Assembly (NCBI GenBank): GCA_963725415.1
Contig: CAVRZY010000238.1
Span: 1 to 33,903 of the forward strand
Source of the DNA: CAVRZY01 sp963725415
GTDB lineage: Bacteria; Acidobacteriota; Terriglobia; Bryobacterales; Bryobacteraceae
Direction: 5' to 3'
Length of the DNA: 33,903 bases
How positions within the stretch are numbered: the stretch's first letter is position 1; each line of letters starts with the position of its first letter. Position numbers and translations under genes: made by a program. This document shows, piece after piece, positions 7,856 through 15,382 of the stretch. Under the pieces are notes generated by a model. It did no database searches. It saw only the letters and a list, made by a program, of their open reading frames with translations, and was not told where the DNA came from.

Positions 7856-9169
7856 ATGCCCCGCACAATGCTAATCACTGTGCTTTTGTCGTGCGCCAGC
7901 CTGAGCTTGGGGGCGCAGAGTTTCCAGTTTCGGATGAACCAGCCGGCCGAGGTGGTGGCGGACCTGGAGATGAGTTCTCCCGGCTCGGATTGGGCAGAGG
8001 CGGGCCGGGAGGCCGCTGTGGCGGCGGTGAGTCTGGATGGGAGCTATCGGGCGCATGTGACGTTGTATGCGGGCGCGCGCCGTTACCACTACCCGGTCTT
8101 TCTGGGCCGGGTGGAGGCCGGGGAGCACCGGCTGGAAGTGACACGTGACGCGCAGCATTCTGCGCCAGGTTCCGGTCTCGAGGTGGCGAGTGCCGGTTTC
8201 CGTGAGTATCGCCGGGGCGATCCTTATTTCCCTGTGCTTGCCAGCACGCCGATCCTGTATGCGCGCCCGGATACGATTGGCCGGTTCAGCGACGTGCCTC
8301 TGCTGTGCTACTCGGAGCGGCTGGAGGAGGACGGGCGGCCTCTGCTCCAGTACACGATGGTCTATTCCAACGAAGACGGGGGCACTTCGACGCGGGCGCT
8401 GATGGCCCGCTGGGGGCGCACCACGGACATTGATTACGTCTATAAGGCGTACCCGGACGGCCGGGGGAGAGTGCGGCGGGCGACGATCCAGGGGCAGGAC
8501 CACGAAGAAACCGAATTTCGCGGCCAGCGCGAGGGAACGCACCCGCTGCTGATCGTCAGCACGCAAAACAACATGATCGCGCAGGCAGGACGGTCGGCGA
8601 TCCGCTACCAGATCGCGCCCATCGTAGTGGACCTGGCGGAGCACTCCCGGGAGCAGGTCATGGACGAGCATCCGGTGACCTGGCAGGTGATGGCGCAGGA
8701 GCTGCGACGGGAGGGGAAGCTGCGGCCCTTCGGAACGGTGGATGAGGAGAAGATCAGCGACCCGCGGAACTACCTGTACCTGGAAGCGAAGGTTGCCAAC
8801 CAGGACTCGGGCCTGGCGGTGCTGATTCGCCGCCAGGGGGAGGAGGTGTGGCGGAGCTCGAATCTGGGGCGCATGGATTATGCCATTTCGCGGAACGGCT
8901 GGGTGCGGACCACGGTCGAGTTGCCACCCGGCAGCGGGGCTGTGGACCTCGCCGAGATCGCCTTCCAGTGCCAGGTGGTGCGCCCGGAGAAGGCGAAGTG
9001 GCCGCGCTCGGGGGTTTGCCGCATTGAGGCGGTGAGCAAGAGCTTCTTTCTGGGGCCGGATTACACACCTGGCCTCAACCTCTGGAGTCTTCCCGCCGGT
9101 TCAGGTGTGATGGTGGTACCCAGCGGCGAGATGCGGCGGTTTGAGGCCAGACGGGATGCCCAAAAATAA
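7856..9169 (+). CDS. Secreted protein of unknown function
   Basis: A 437-residue protein with a typical signal peptide (hydrophobic LITVLLSCASLSLG, likely cleavage after about residue 20). I do not recognise a family. The N-terminal part (residues 25-110) alternates hydrophobic and polar residues as beta-rich domains do. The middle contains ARWGRTTDIDYVYKAYPDGR, and the C-terminal third (VTWQVMAQELR, NYLYLEAKVANQ, WVRTTVELPPG) looks like another beta domain. Tightly spaced behind the FxLYD-like gene, it is probably part of the same envelope operon. Its stop codon lies inside the 3' U-tract of the oppositely oriented terminator/small RNA candidate, so the two transcripts would overlap at their 3' ends. 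Confidence 0.75.
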   Translation: MPRTMLITVLLSCASLSLGAQSFQFRMNQPAEVVADLEMSSPGSDWAEAGREAAVAAVSLDGSYRAHVTLYAGARRYHYPVFLGRVEAGEHRLEVTRDAQHSAPGSGLEVASAGFREYRRGDPYFPVLASTPILYARPDTIGRFSDVPLLCYSERLEEDGRPLLQYTMVYSNEDGGTSTRALMARWGRTTDIDYVYKAYPDGRGRVRRATIQGQDHEETEFRGQREGTHPLLIVSTQNNMIAQAGRSAIRYQIAPIVVDLAEHSREQVMDEHPVTWQVMAQELRREGKLRPFGTVDEEKISDPRNYLYLEAKVANQDSGLAVLIRRQGEEVWRSSNLGRMDYAISRNGWVRTTVELPPGSGAVDLAEIAFQCQVVRPEKAKWPRSGVCRIEAVSKSFFLGPDYTPGLNLWSLPAGSGVMVVPSGEMRRFEARRDAQK

Positions 9170-9195
9170 AGCGCCCCGGGCGGGGAACCCGGGGC
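9162..9195 (-). terminator. Intrinsic terminator
   Basis: A perfect 8-bp GC stem (GCCCCGGG/CCCGGGGC, 7-base loop) at 9195-9173 is followed on the minus strand by GCTTTATTTTT. It can end the small RNA candidate or read-through from the gene at 9373-9999. On the plus strand the stem has no T-tract and would be a weak terminator for the opposing gene. Confidence 0.75.
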
Positions 9196-9260
9196 TTCAC
9201 TCAGAGGGGCTGGCGACGGGCTGGGTCCCGTCGCCGGGGATGCTATTTGTAATAGCGACT
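9162..9260 (-). ncRNA. Candidate small RNA with three hairpins and intrinsic terminator
   Basis: On the minus strand an AT-rich promoter-like sequence is followed by three perfect hairpins. They are 9256-9242 (GCTATT/AATAGC, loop ACA), 9235-9212 (GGCGACGGG/CCCGTCGCC, loop ACCCAG) and 9195-9173 (GCCCCGGG/CCCGGGGC, loop TTCCCCG). The last runs into GCTTTATTTTT, a good intrinsic terminator. The predicted RNA is about 100 nt. The linker (AGCCCCTCTGAGTGAA) and the terminator-hairpin loop are C-rich, as in small RNAs that pair with Shine-Dalgarno sequences. The alternative is that the hairpins simply form the 3' end of the 9373-9999 mRNA. I see no open reading frame in it and do not match it to a known RNA family. 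Confidence 0.45.
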
Positions 9261-9266
9261 AGAGTC

Positions 9267-9295
9267 AATATAACACATTCACATCTTTTTGTCCT
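9267..9295 (-). promoter_or_regulatory. Candidate sigma-70 promoter of the small RNA
   Basis: Reading the minus strand, AGGACA (9295-9290, four of six matches to TTGACA) is separated by exactly 17 bases from TATATT (9272-9267, five of six matches to TATAAT). A start near 9260 would sit just before the first hairpin. The stretch is strikingly AT-rich for this GC-rich window. Confidence 0.4.
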
Positions 9296-9372
9296 AATTG
9301 TGAACGAATTTTAACGATTTTTTTGAGGGTCCCTCAGATAGGGGGAATGGGCCTACGCCGAAGCGGGGATTC

Positions 9373-9999
9373 TCAACGGGGCGGAAGCTTCTTGGCGCGG
9401 TCGAAGTCGGCGACCAGTTGTGCGGTGATCTTGTCGGCCACGTCGGCGGAGGCGCCGCGGAACTTGCCGCCCAAGCTTTCCTGAGTGGCGGACCAGATCA
9501 CATCGCCGTCCTTATTGACGAGGCGGACGGCAGCGCAGGCCTCGTGCTTTCGCTCGGCGATCCGGGAGGATTCCTGTTCGCCGATGCTCAAGCCGGCATA
9601 GCCGCCGCGGCGGCTGGTGGAACTGCGGCTGGCGCTAGAACTGGTGCCAATGTCCCCGCGCGCATTGAGGCCCCCGCTGGAAGAAAAGGTGTCGGTGAAG
9701 ACGAGGTCTTCAGCCGATCCCCGCAGGAAGGCGTCCGCGCGGTCGGGATTCTCAGTGATGACAAACAGCCTGGCCGTCTGGAGGCTGCTGATGATCATGT
9801 CCCGGATTTGGGCGGCGGTTTCCCCGCCAGTGAGTTTGTCCACATAGACCCGGCGGACGGTGAGCAACTGGGCGAGGCTTTCTTGTTCAAGGGAGTTCTG
9901 CAGGGCGGCCAGAGAAGGTGCGGCAGGCCGGACAGGCTCGTCGCTGGCCAACCCTGCCGCGGCGAGCACGCCTGCCGCCACCCATGGTCGCAGCCACAT
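9373..9999 (-). CDS. Secreted envelope protein, CsgG/FlgO-like pattern (tentative)
   Basis: A 208-residue protein with an N-terminal signal sequence (WLRPWVAAGVLAAAGLA) and no lipobox cysteine. The core (TVRRVYVDKLTGGETAAQIR, IISSLQTARLFVITENPDRA, DAFLRGSAEDLV) has the 'lpR..i...L.....f.v.....ADavl.G' layout of secreted CsgG/FlgO/LpoB-related nucleotide-binding-like folds. I regard that as a suggestion only. A low-complexity Ser/Gly/Arg insertion (about residues 105-135) interrupts the domain, and the later part (ACAAVRLVNKDGDVIWSATQ) resumes it. It lies two bases downstream of the next gene's stop and is surely co-transcribed with it. Confidence 0.7.
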   Translation of the reverse strand: MWLRPWVAAGVLAAAGLASDEPVRPAAPSLAALQNSLEQESLAQLLTVRRVYVDKLTGGETAAQIRDMIISSLQTARLFVITENPDRADAFLRGSAEDLVFTDTFSSSGGLNARGDIGTSSSASRSSTSRRGGYAGLSIGEQESSRIAERKHEACAAVRLVNKDGDVIWSATQESLGGKFRGASADVADKITAQLVADFDRAKKLPPR

Positions 10000-10001
10000 T
10001 T

Positions 10002-10478
10002 CTATCCCTTTCCAGCCTTTCGGGCCTCTTCGTCCTGGTACTGGACTTTGCGGCCGGTTCTTGCCTCCAGGCTGACCAGAACTGACCGGACATCGCTCTT
10101 GTTGACCTGGAAAACCATGGCCTGCTGGCGGCCTTGCTCATCGGTATAGCCGATGGTGAGGAAGTGTTTGCGTGCCTTGCTCAGCAGGAGCACGGGGGAA
10201 ACCAGGATGGCGAGGGCGTAGCGGCGGTCCACCTTTTGCCCGTATTCCAGCAGATTGATACGGGAGTACGGGATGTACACGGTGCCACCCTTGGTTCGGA
10301 ACAGGAACAACTGGTTGTCCGTGGTGTGGATAACGCCCCCGACCTTGCCCGGAAGGGCGGCGGCCGTTCCGCCGACGTATTCGGCCCGGCCGCCGCCTTC
10401 GCCCGCGAGAAGCGGCAACGACAATGCGTCGCGGCTCATCACCACGATGAGGCCCCAGATGAAAACTCGTGTGCGCAC
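10002..10478 (-). CDS. Small exported or membrane-associated protein of unknown function
   Basis: About 158 residues from a GTG at 10478, beginning VRTRVFIWGLIVVMSRDALSLP, a signal-peptide-like hydrophobic start. The frame is open further upstream to 10574. That extension covers a REP-like hairpin (10503-10519) and encodes no hydrophobic leader at the front, so the GTG is the better start. The mature part contains VGGVIHTTDNQLFLFRTKGG and VYIPYSRINLLEYGQKVDRR, a pattern like an SH3-type or Sm-like beta barrel. A hydrophobic stretch (YALAILVSPVLLL) follows, then a second beta region. I do not recognise a family. Its stop lies two bases before the next start; the pair forms an envelope operon. 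Confidence 0.65.
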   Translation of the reverse strand: MRTRVFIWGLIVVMSRDALSLPLLAGEGGGRAEYVGGTAAALPGKVGGVIHTTDNQLFLFRTKGGTVYIPYSRINLLEYGQKVDRRYALAILVSPVLLLSKARKHFLTIGYTDEQGRQQAMVFQVNKSDVRSVLVSLEARTGRKVQYQDEEARKAGKG

Positions 10479-10502
10479 GTCCGCTCTTCGTCCTTTGTGA
10501 AC

Positions 10503-10519
10503 CCGGACACTGCGTCCGG
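10503..10519. repeat. REP-like hairpin
   Basis: A perfect inverted repeat CCGGAC-ACTGC-GTCCGG followed by CACGGTGGGGCAGTGCC. It resembles the GC-rich extragenic palindromes scattered in acidobacterial genomes, and its position argues that the downstream reading frame starts after it. Confidence 0.5.
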
Positions 10520-10611
10520 CACGGTGGGGCAGTGCCTTACTACATAGGTAGGTTTGAGTGGGCGGTTTTCTCAAGGATTTGGGCGTCAGGCGGGCCGGGC
10601 TATTCCACCTG

Positions 10612-11476
10612 CTAGCGGTGGGCTCTGGCGGCCTCCACCAGGGAAGACAGCAGTTCCTTGCCGCGCTCGAACGCCTCTTCGTAGGCCGAGCGGCGTTCCT
10701 CCGGGGTCAGGCCGTAGCCGATGCGGTAGAAGCGTTCCAACCCCAGGCCGACGACGTAGGTGCCGGCATAGGCAATGGCGGCCTTCGGGACTAGGCCGCC
10801 GCCGAACGGGACCTTGCCGGCCAGTTCCCGCGCCAGAGAACGCCAGCCGAAGGCGCCGCCGACAATGGCGGCAATCTGCACTCTCTGTTCGCGGTATCCG
10901 ACGGCATGGTCGCTGGCGGCCGCAATCAGAAACGCCATGCGGACCTGGTTCATGGTGAGGAAAGCGGTGTCGGAAGCGAACTCGCCCAGCGCCCAGGCGG
11001 CCTTAAAGACGCTGGGGACGACGTTGGGGAGGGCGGCCGCAATCGAAAACAGCGCGTTCTCGCGAGCCACCGAGCCAATGATGCGCTCGACCACCGGCTT
11101 CCGGAATGCATGGAAATGCCGCGACAAGGTCAGGGCCAGATCGCGCCGTCTGCGGAGGATCTCCTGGATCATGCGCCGGGCTCCGGGGATCGAACGAGAA
11201 CGCTTCCTCCGGGCAGAGCAGCCCTTCCTCCCAAATCTCGAGGTCAGTCTGATGCGGAGCCACGGGATCGCCCGCCCGGTGCAGCCTCCGTGCCAGCTCG
11301 AACCTCTTGCCGCGCGAGATGTCGGGTGGCGCCAGGAAGTCCTCGATGGCGGCGTACGCGGCGCTGGAAGAAGCCACCAGGCCGATGCTGAGGGGCCGCT
11401 CGGCCAGGGATCGGGCCTGCTGAGGATTCAGACGGAAGATGGCGGACTTAATCTCCGAAGCAAGCGCGTTTGCCAT
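10612..11476 (-). pseudogene. DUF697-type membrane protein gene, frameshifted as sequenced
   Basis: Two overlapping frames together make one DUF697 protein. The first (from ATG 11476) reads MANALASEIKSAIFRLNPQQ, later SIGLVASSSAAYAAIEDFLA and LCPEEAFSFDPRSPA, and then loses coherence near 11172-11190. The second frame continues from there to 10612 with MIQEILRRRRDLALTLSRHF, then RENALFSIAAALPNVVPSVF and FGGGLVPKAAIAYAGTYVVG. DUF697 proteins carry two or more membrane helices and often accompany GTPases or envelope genes; their role is unknown. The frames differ by one position, so one inserted or deleted base explains the split. If it is real the gene is dead or makes two pieces; an assembly error is equally possible. 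It starts 12 bases after the stop of the nuclease-like gene, so the two form an operon. Confidence 0.75.
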
Positions 11477-11488
11477 AAACTGCCCGTT

Positions 11489-13024
11489 CTAAAAGGGATG
11501 TTCCGCACCACGCATGCGGAACATGACTTCTGGCTTCTTCCGCCATTCTACTCCCAGACCGATCCGCTCGACATCGATCTCCGCAGAGAAATATCGGAGA
11601 ATGACTTCGGTGGTGGGGTGGAACTCCAAGGCCGGAGCGATCAGAAGCAGCCGGGGCGAGTCTGGGCGCAAGGCGATGCCGGGGAAGTAGCCACGTTCAG
11701 CGAATTCACCACGGTCGAGGTGCCATTTAACCCGCATCCAGTAATCGAGGGCCTGGAGCGGCAAATGGATGTCTTCGGAGGCTTTCAGCTCGAGCACGGC
11801 CAGCCGGCCATCCCGGTCCACAGCCAACAGATCCATGACGCCGCGCTCACCGCCCGCAACGGTGGGGGCCTGGGCACATAGCGGCGCGGGGTACAAGGAG
11901 GGGTCAATCTGCTCGAGGTGGGCGCGCACCTGCGATTCCAGCCAGGCCTCCGGATGGAGCCGATACAGCGGGTTGTCACGATCGGCCGCTTCTGGAGAAC
12001 GTAAGCGGGCGATTTCGGCGGCCAGCCGCTCGATTTCCGCCAGGTTGGACTCCCGAGCCGCGGCCCGGGTCTGAAGGCCGAACAGGAGTTCCGTGCGGGT
12101 TGCGCGGGCAAATTCCAGACCGCGGACACGCAGACTTGCGGCGCCGTCGCTCCTTTCGATAGATTCGACATACGGGAACCGGCCCAAGTGCTCCACCCAG
12201 GCCTCGACGTGGGCGGCTCTGTGTGGGAAGGGACCGCGGCAACTTTCGAGCCTGGTATCCAGGTTACCCCAGTCGCGCGCGTCCAGGCGGTCCTCGAAGC
12301 CCTGCTCGGAGTAAATGAACGCGGCCATCCGGAGGGTGCGGGGGTTCAGAAACGGGAGGCGCAGGCAAGTGGTGCGCTGGTGGCCCTGTGCCAGAAACAG
12401 AGCCAGGCCCTCGATGGTGAGGCGCCGCTCTCTGCGGCGCAGGTAATTCAGCCAGAGAAGTGCAAAGGTGAGGGCCCCCGCAGCCGCACCGGCATCCGGC
12501 GGCGCGGCCAGGGCAGCCCAGCCCGAGCCGCCCTTCCTGAGCAAGGCCCTGGGGTAAACCGGCGACAAGCTCTCCTCCAGGTTGGCTTCTGTGCTCAGTT
12601 CGGCAATCTTCCAGCCGGGGAACTGCCGGGACAGGAAGCGCCGGAACTGCTCCCGCAAGACCAGGCGGCAGCCGCGGCGCCTCGTCTCGAGACCTGCCCC
12701 GCGCGCCAGATCGATCAAATAGAGCTGCCCTTGCCGCTTGCCGAACCGCTCGACGATCAGTTCCAGCCGGCCTGGTTTCTCTTCCCCCAGCCCGGTGATG
12801 CGCCGGGCCAGGTTGCGCGTGTCGTCCCAAGCCTGAAGGATGAGGCAACCGTTTCGCCATTCCACGGTAAAGTTGTCACTCTGTAAAGCCAGGTGATCCT
12901 CGCCCGGTTCCAGCAAGACTGGCTGCCGGCTGGCCTTGAGAAAACGCGCAATGGCCTGATTGGCCTCGGTGGGGTGGCCTTCAGAAACCTGTTCCGGCGG
13001 CTTCTGCATTGGGGTCCTGTTCAT
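11489..13024 (-). CDS. Protein with C-terminal PD-(D/E)XK nuclease-like domain
   Basis: A 511-residue soluble protein. The C-terminal 150 residues carry a restriction-endonuclease-fold signature. It comprises E363 in a helix (EAWLESQVRAHL), D398 in GVMDLLAVDRDGRLAV, E412-x-K414 in VLELKAS and Q424 in LQALDYWMRVKW, the pattern of DUF91/NucS-like nucleases. The first 340 residues are unfamiliar; they include LYLIDLARGAGLETRRRG and RLTIEGLALFLAQGHQRTT. No helicase, methylase or specificity subunit lies next to it, so I see no restriction system; DNA repair or defence is possible but unproven. Alternative starts are the ATG at 13024 and an ATG five codons later. It is the first gene of an operon with the DUF697 protein. 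Confidence 0.75.
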   Translation of the reverse strand: MNRTPMQKPPEQVSEGHPTEANQAIARFLKASRQPVLLEPGEDHLALQSDNFTVEWRNGCLILQAWDDTRNLARRITGLGEEKPGRLELIVERFGKRQGQLYLIDLARGAGLETRRRGCRLVLREQFRRFLSRQFPGWKIAELSTEANLEESLSPVYPRALLRKGGSGWAALAAPPDAGAAAGALTFALLWLNYLRRRERRLTIEGLALFLAQGHQRTTCLRLPFLNPRTLRMAAFIYSEQGFEDRLDARDWGNLDTRLESCRGPFPHRAAHVEAWVEHLGRFPYVESIERSDGAASLRVRGLEFARATRTELLFGLQTRAAARESNLAEIERLAAEIARLRSPEAADRDNPLYRLHPEAWLESQVRAHLEQIDPSLYPAPLCAQAPTVAGGERGVMDLLAVDRDGRLAVLELKASEDIHLPLQALDYWMRVKWHLDRGEFAERGYFPGIALRPDSPRLLLIAPALEFHPTTEVILRYFSAEIDVERIGLGVEWRKKPEVMFRMRGAEHPF

Positions 13025-13106
13025 GGATGTGCGCTTTCGGGTCGGACTTTCTCACCGTATCTTCCTGCCGGCAAAACCAGCAATGCCTCCGTTTCGAGGG
13101 CCGTGG

Positions 13107-13124
13107 GACAAGCTTTAGCTTGTC
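13107..13124. repeat. REP-like hairpin
   Basis: A perfect inverted repeat GACAAGC-TTTA-GCTTGTC flanked by GTGG and TCGG, in the 270-base divergent interval between the nuclease-like gene and the small two-helix gene. It resembles the hairpin at 10503-10519 in size and setting but not in sequence. No gene is visible in this interval. Confidence 0.5.
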
Positions 13125-13254
13125 TCGGGCGGTATTCGAAAGGGGTCCGGACCAGCTGAAAGCTTATCCTACCCGGGTCCAGAGGCTATTGCCCCCGAGA
13201 CTGAGGCATTGCCAAGACCACCAACTTTGGAGCACCAACTGGATGATTCCCGTA

Positions 13255-13260
13255 TATAAT
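13255..13260 (+). promoter_or_regulatory. Candidate -10 box of the small membrane protein gene
   Basis: A consensus TATAAT lies 35 bases upstream of the ATG at 13295. No good -35 hexamer is found at 16-18 bases; TTGGAG at 13227-13232 is too far away. Confidence 0.4.
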
Positions 13261-13294
13261 GTTCGGAGCAGCTACTCAATTTGGAGGTCATCTT

Positions 13295-13498
13295 ATGGCA
13301 AGTCCCAAAGAGAATCCCAAGCGTTGGTACATCGTGATGGTCTTCTGTGTGGTGTTCTCGTTCTTTGTTTTCGTGGTAGGACCCCGCCTGGGTTATAACC
13401 CGGACGTGTCCCACGACATCGCACTGATGATCGGCTTGTGGGCTCCCACCCTGGGGATCCTGGGCGTGCGGGCCGAGCTCCTCCGGCGGAAGGAGTAA
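13295..13498 (+). CDS. Small two-helix membrane protein, unknown function
   Basis: A 67-residue protein starting at an ATG with an ideal ribosome binding site (GGAGGT at 13283-13288, six bases away) and a TATAAT further upstream. There are two predicted membrane helices, about residues 11-31 (YIVMVFCVVFSFFVFVVG) and 40-58 (DIALMIGLWAPTLGILGV). A charged head (MASPKENPKRW) and a charged tail (RAELLRRKE) flank them. I do not recognise a family. It stands alone between the divergent nuclease-like operon and the YggS gene, 115 bases before the latter. The upstream frame extension to 13259 overlaps the -10 box and is not likely translated. Confidence 0.75.
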   Translation: MASPKENPKRWYIVMVFCVVFSFFVFVVGPRLGYNPDVSHDIALMIGLWAPTLGILGVRAELLRRKE

Positions 13499-13613
13499 GT
13501 TCGCACTCCGCCCCTTACCAAACTGAGTCGAGGTTGGTGTGGCCGGGACGCAGGGGCAGGCCTGCGGCCCGCCCGCCAAATCCTGTGAGCATGCGACATC
13601 ATAGGATTGCGGG

Positions 13614-14288
13614 ATGTTGCGGGAACGATTGGCGGAAGTGGAAGCGCGGATCGAGCGCGCCGCCCGACACACAGGACGCCGGCGAGAGGATATCACCCTC
13701 ATCGCAGTGACCAAACAGTTCCCGGCGTCCGCTATCGCTGAGGCGCACTCGGCCGGTCTGCGGAGCTTCGGCGAGAATTATGTCCAGGAATTCGAGGGCA
13801 AGTTCGGCGAGGTGTCGGAGCTGGCAGGGGCGCAATTCCATCTGGTCGGCCATCTGCAATCCAACAAGGCCAAACGGGCCACGCAGTTGTTCGATGTGAT
13901 TCAAACGGTGGACTCCGCCAAGCTCGCCCGCCGGTTGAATGAAGCGCCGGAGTTTCGTGCCGGCAAGAAGCTGCCGGTAATGCTGGAGGTGAAGCTGTCA
14001 GAGGAGCAAACCAAGAGCGGCGCTTCCCCGGAAGAGCTGCCGGCGCTGATTGAGGCAGTGCGCAGCGCCGGGAACCTGGAGCTGACGGGGCTGATGACGA
14101 TGCCGCCGTGGAGCGAGGATCCCGAGCAGTCGCGGCCCTATTTCCAGCGCCTTCGCGAGCTGGGTGAGCACTTCGGGCTGCGGAGCCTCTCCATGGGGAT
14201 GTCCCAGGATTTCGAGGTAGCGATTGAAGAAGGGGCCACGCACGTGCGCATCGGCACGGCGCTGTTCGGCCCGCGACAACAGGCGTGA
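13614..14288 (+). CDS. yggS: YggS/PROSC family pyridoxal phosphate-binding protein
   Basis: A 224-residue protein of the YggS (PLPHP/PROSC) family, which binds pyridoxal 5'-phosphate and keeps vitamin B6 and amino-acid pools balanced without known catalysis. PLP-binding K34 sits in ITLIAVTKQFP. Other family marks are FGENYVQEFEGK (near 52-63), FHLVGHLQSNKAK (75-87), LTGLMTMPPW (157-166) and LSMGMSQDFEVAIEEGATHVR (the family's phosphate-binding region, about 192-212), ending IGTALFG. Length is normal. Its stop overlaps the GTG start of the glycosyltransferase gene (GTGA), so the two are coupled. Confidence 0.95.
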   Translation: MLRERLAEVEARIERAARHTGRRREDITLIAVTKQFPASAIAEAHSAGLRSFGENYVQEFEGKFGEVSELAGAQFHLVGHLQSNKAKRATQLFDVIQTVDSAKLARRLNEAPEFRAGKKLPVMLEVKLSEEQTKSGASPEELPALIEAVRSAGNLELTGLMTMPPWSEDPEQSRPYFQRLRELGEHFGLRSLSMGMSQDFEVAIEEGATHVRIGTALFGPRQQA

Positions 14289-15382
14289 CAGTCGGTTTCT
14301 ACGCACCCCTGCCCCCAGCTCGCAGCGGCGTGGCGGATTACGCGGCTGCGCTGTTGGGTGCGTTGCGCCCGCTCGGGCCGGTGAAGGTGAATTCCTCCCG
14401 CGCCGGCGTCTGCCTGTATCACCTCGGAAACAATCCGCTTCACCGTGGAATCTATCGGGAGTCGCTGAACCGCCCCGGCGTAGCAGTTCTGCATGATGCC
14501 CTCCTGCACCATTTCTTTCTCGGATCCCTCGATCGGGACGCCTACGTCGAGGAGTTTGTTTACAATTATGGCGAGTGGAGCCGTGGGCTGGCACACGAGC
14601 TTTGGGCCGGACGGACGCGTTCGGCGCAGGATCCGCGCTATTTCCAGTACGCCATGCTGCGGCGTGGGGTCGAAACAGCGCGGGCGGTCATCGTACACAA
14701 TCCGGCGGCCGCGAAGATTGTCGCCGCGCATGCCCCCGCCGCGCGGGTCATCGAGATTCCTCACCTGTTTTGCCCGCCGGAGCTTCCCCCTCTCTCCGAA
14801 GTGATCCGGTTCCGGCAGGCCGCGGGATTGGGCCCGCGTAGTTTTCTCTTCGGCGTTTTCGGACACCTGCGGGAATCCAAGCGGGTGGCGACGCTTCTGC
14901 GCGCCTTCCAAGCCCTGCGGCGGAGGCACGACGTGGCGCTGCTGGTGGCCGGCGAGTTTGTGTCTCCGGATCTGGGACGCACGGTGGCCTCGCTGCTGGC
15001 GCAGCCGGGCATTCTGCGCGTCGGCTACACGCCGGAGCGGGAGTTCTGGCGGCTGGCTTCGGCTGTGGACGCCTGCGTCAACCTGCGCTATCCCGCGGCC
15101 GGCGAGACCTCCGGCGTCACCATTCGCCTGATGGGCATCGGCAAACCGGTGCTCATGAGCGCTGGCGAAGAAACGGCGCGCTTCCCGGAGACCGCCTGTC
15201 TGCGGGTGGATCACGGCCTTGCGGAAGCGGACATGTTGACGGAGTATATGACCTGGCTGGCGGGTGACCGGGAAGCAGCCGCCGAAATCGGACGGCGGGG
15301 CGCTGCGCATATCCGCGAGCACCATTCCCTGGAATCCGTGGCCCGGCGTTATTGGGAAGTCTTGTGCGCTTACTCAAGTTGA
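14285..15382 (+). CDS. Glycosyltransferase, GT4/GT1-like (GT-B fold)
   Basis: A 365-residue protein with the two-domain layout of GT-B glycosyltransferases. The N-terminal nucleotide-free domain starts VGFYAPLPPARSGVADYAAA, typical of family 4 enzymes. The C-terminal domain contains FLFGVFGHLRESKRVATLLR (acceptor-loop strand), VALLVAGEF, LRVGYTPEREFWRLASAVDA and NLRYPAAGETSGVTIRLMGI, ending with the GKPVLMS and E..RF stretch that usually binds the nucleotide sugar. It probably transfers a sugar in cell-surface glycan assembly; donor and acceptor are unknown. The start is a GTG overlapping the yggS stop by four bases. Its 3' end overlaps the start of the hydrolase gene. Confidence 0.88.
   Translation: MTVGFYAPLPPARSGVADYAAALLGALRPLGPVKVNSSRAGVCLYHLGNNPLHRGIYRESLNRPGVAVLHDALLHHFFLGSLDRDAYVEEFVYNYGEWSRGLAHELWAGRTRSAQDPRYFQYAMLRRGVETARAVIVHNPAAAKIVAAHAPAARVIEIPHLFCPPELPPLSEVIRFRQAAGLGPRSFLFGVFGHLRESKRVATLLRAFQALRRRHDVALLVAGEFVSPDLGRTVASLLAQPGILRVGYTPEREFWRLASAVDACVNLRYPAAGETSGVTIRLMGIGKPVLMSAGEETARFPETACLRVDHGLAEADMLTEYMTWLAGDREAAAEIGRRGAAHIREHHSLESVARRYWEVLCAYSS

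Noticed and set aside
11489..13024. Restriction-modification system around the nuclease-like gene
   Set aside because: No methyltransferase, specificity or helicase gene is adjacent, so only an orphan nuclease-like protein can be claimed.
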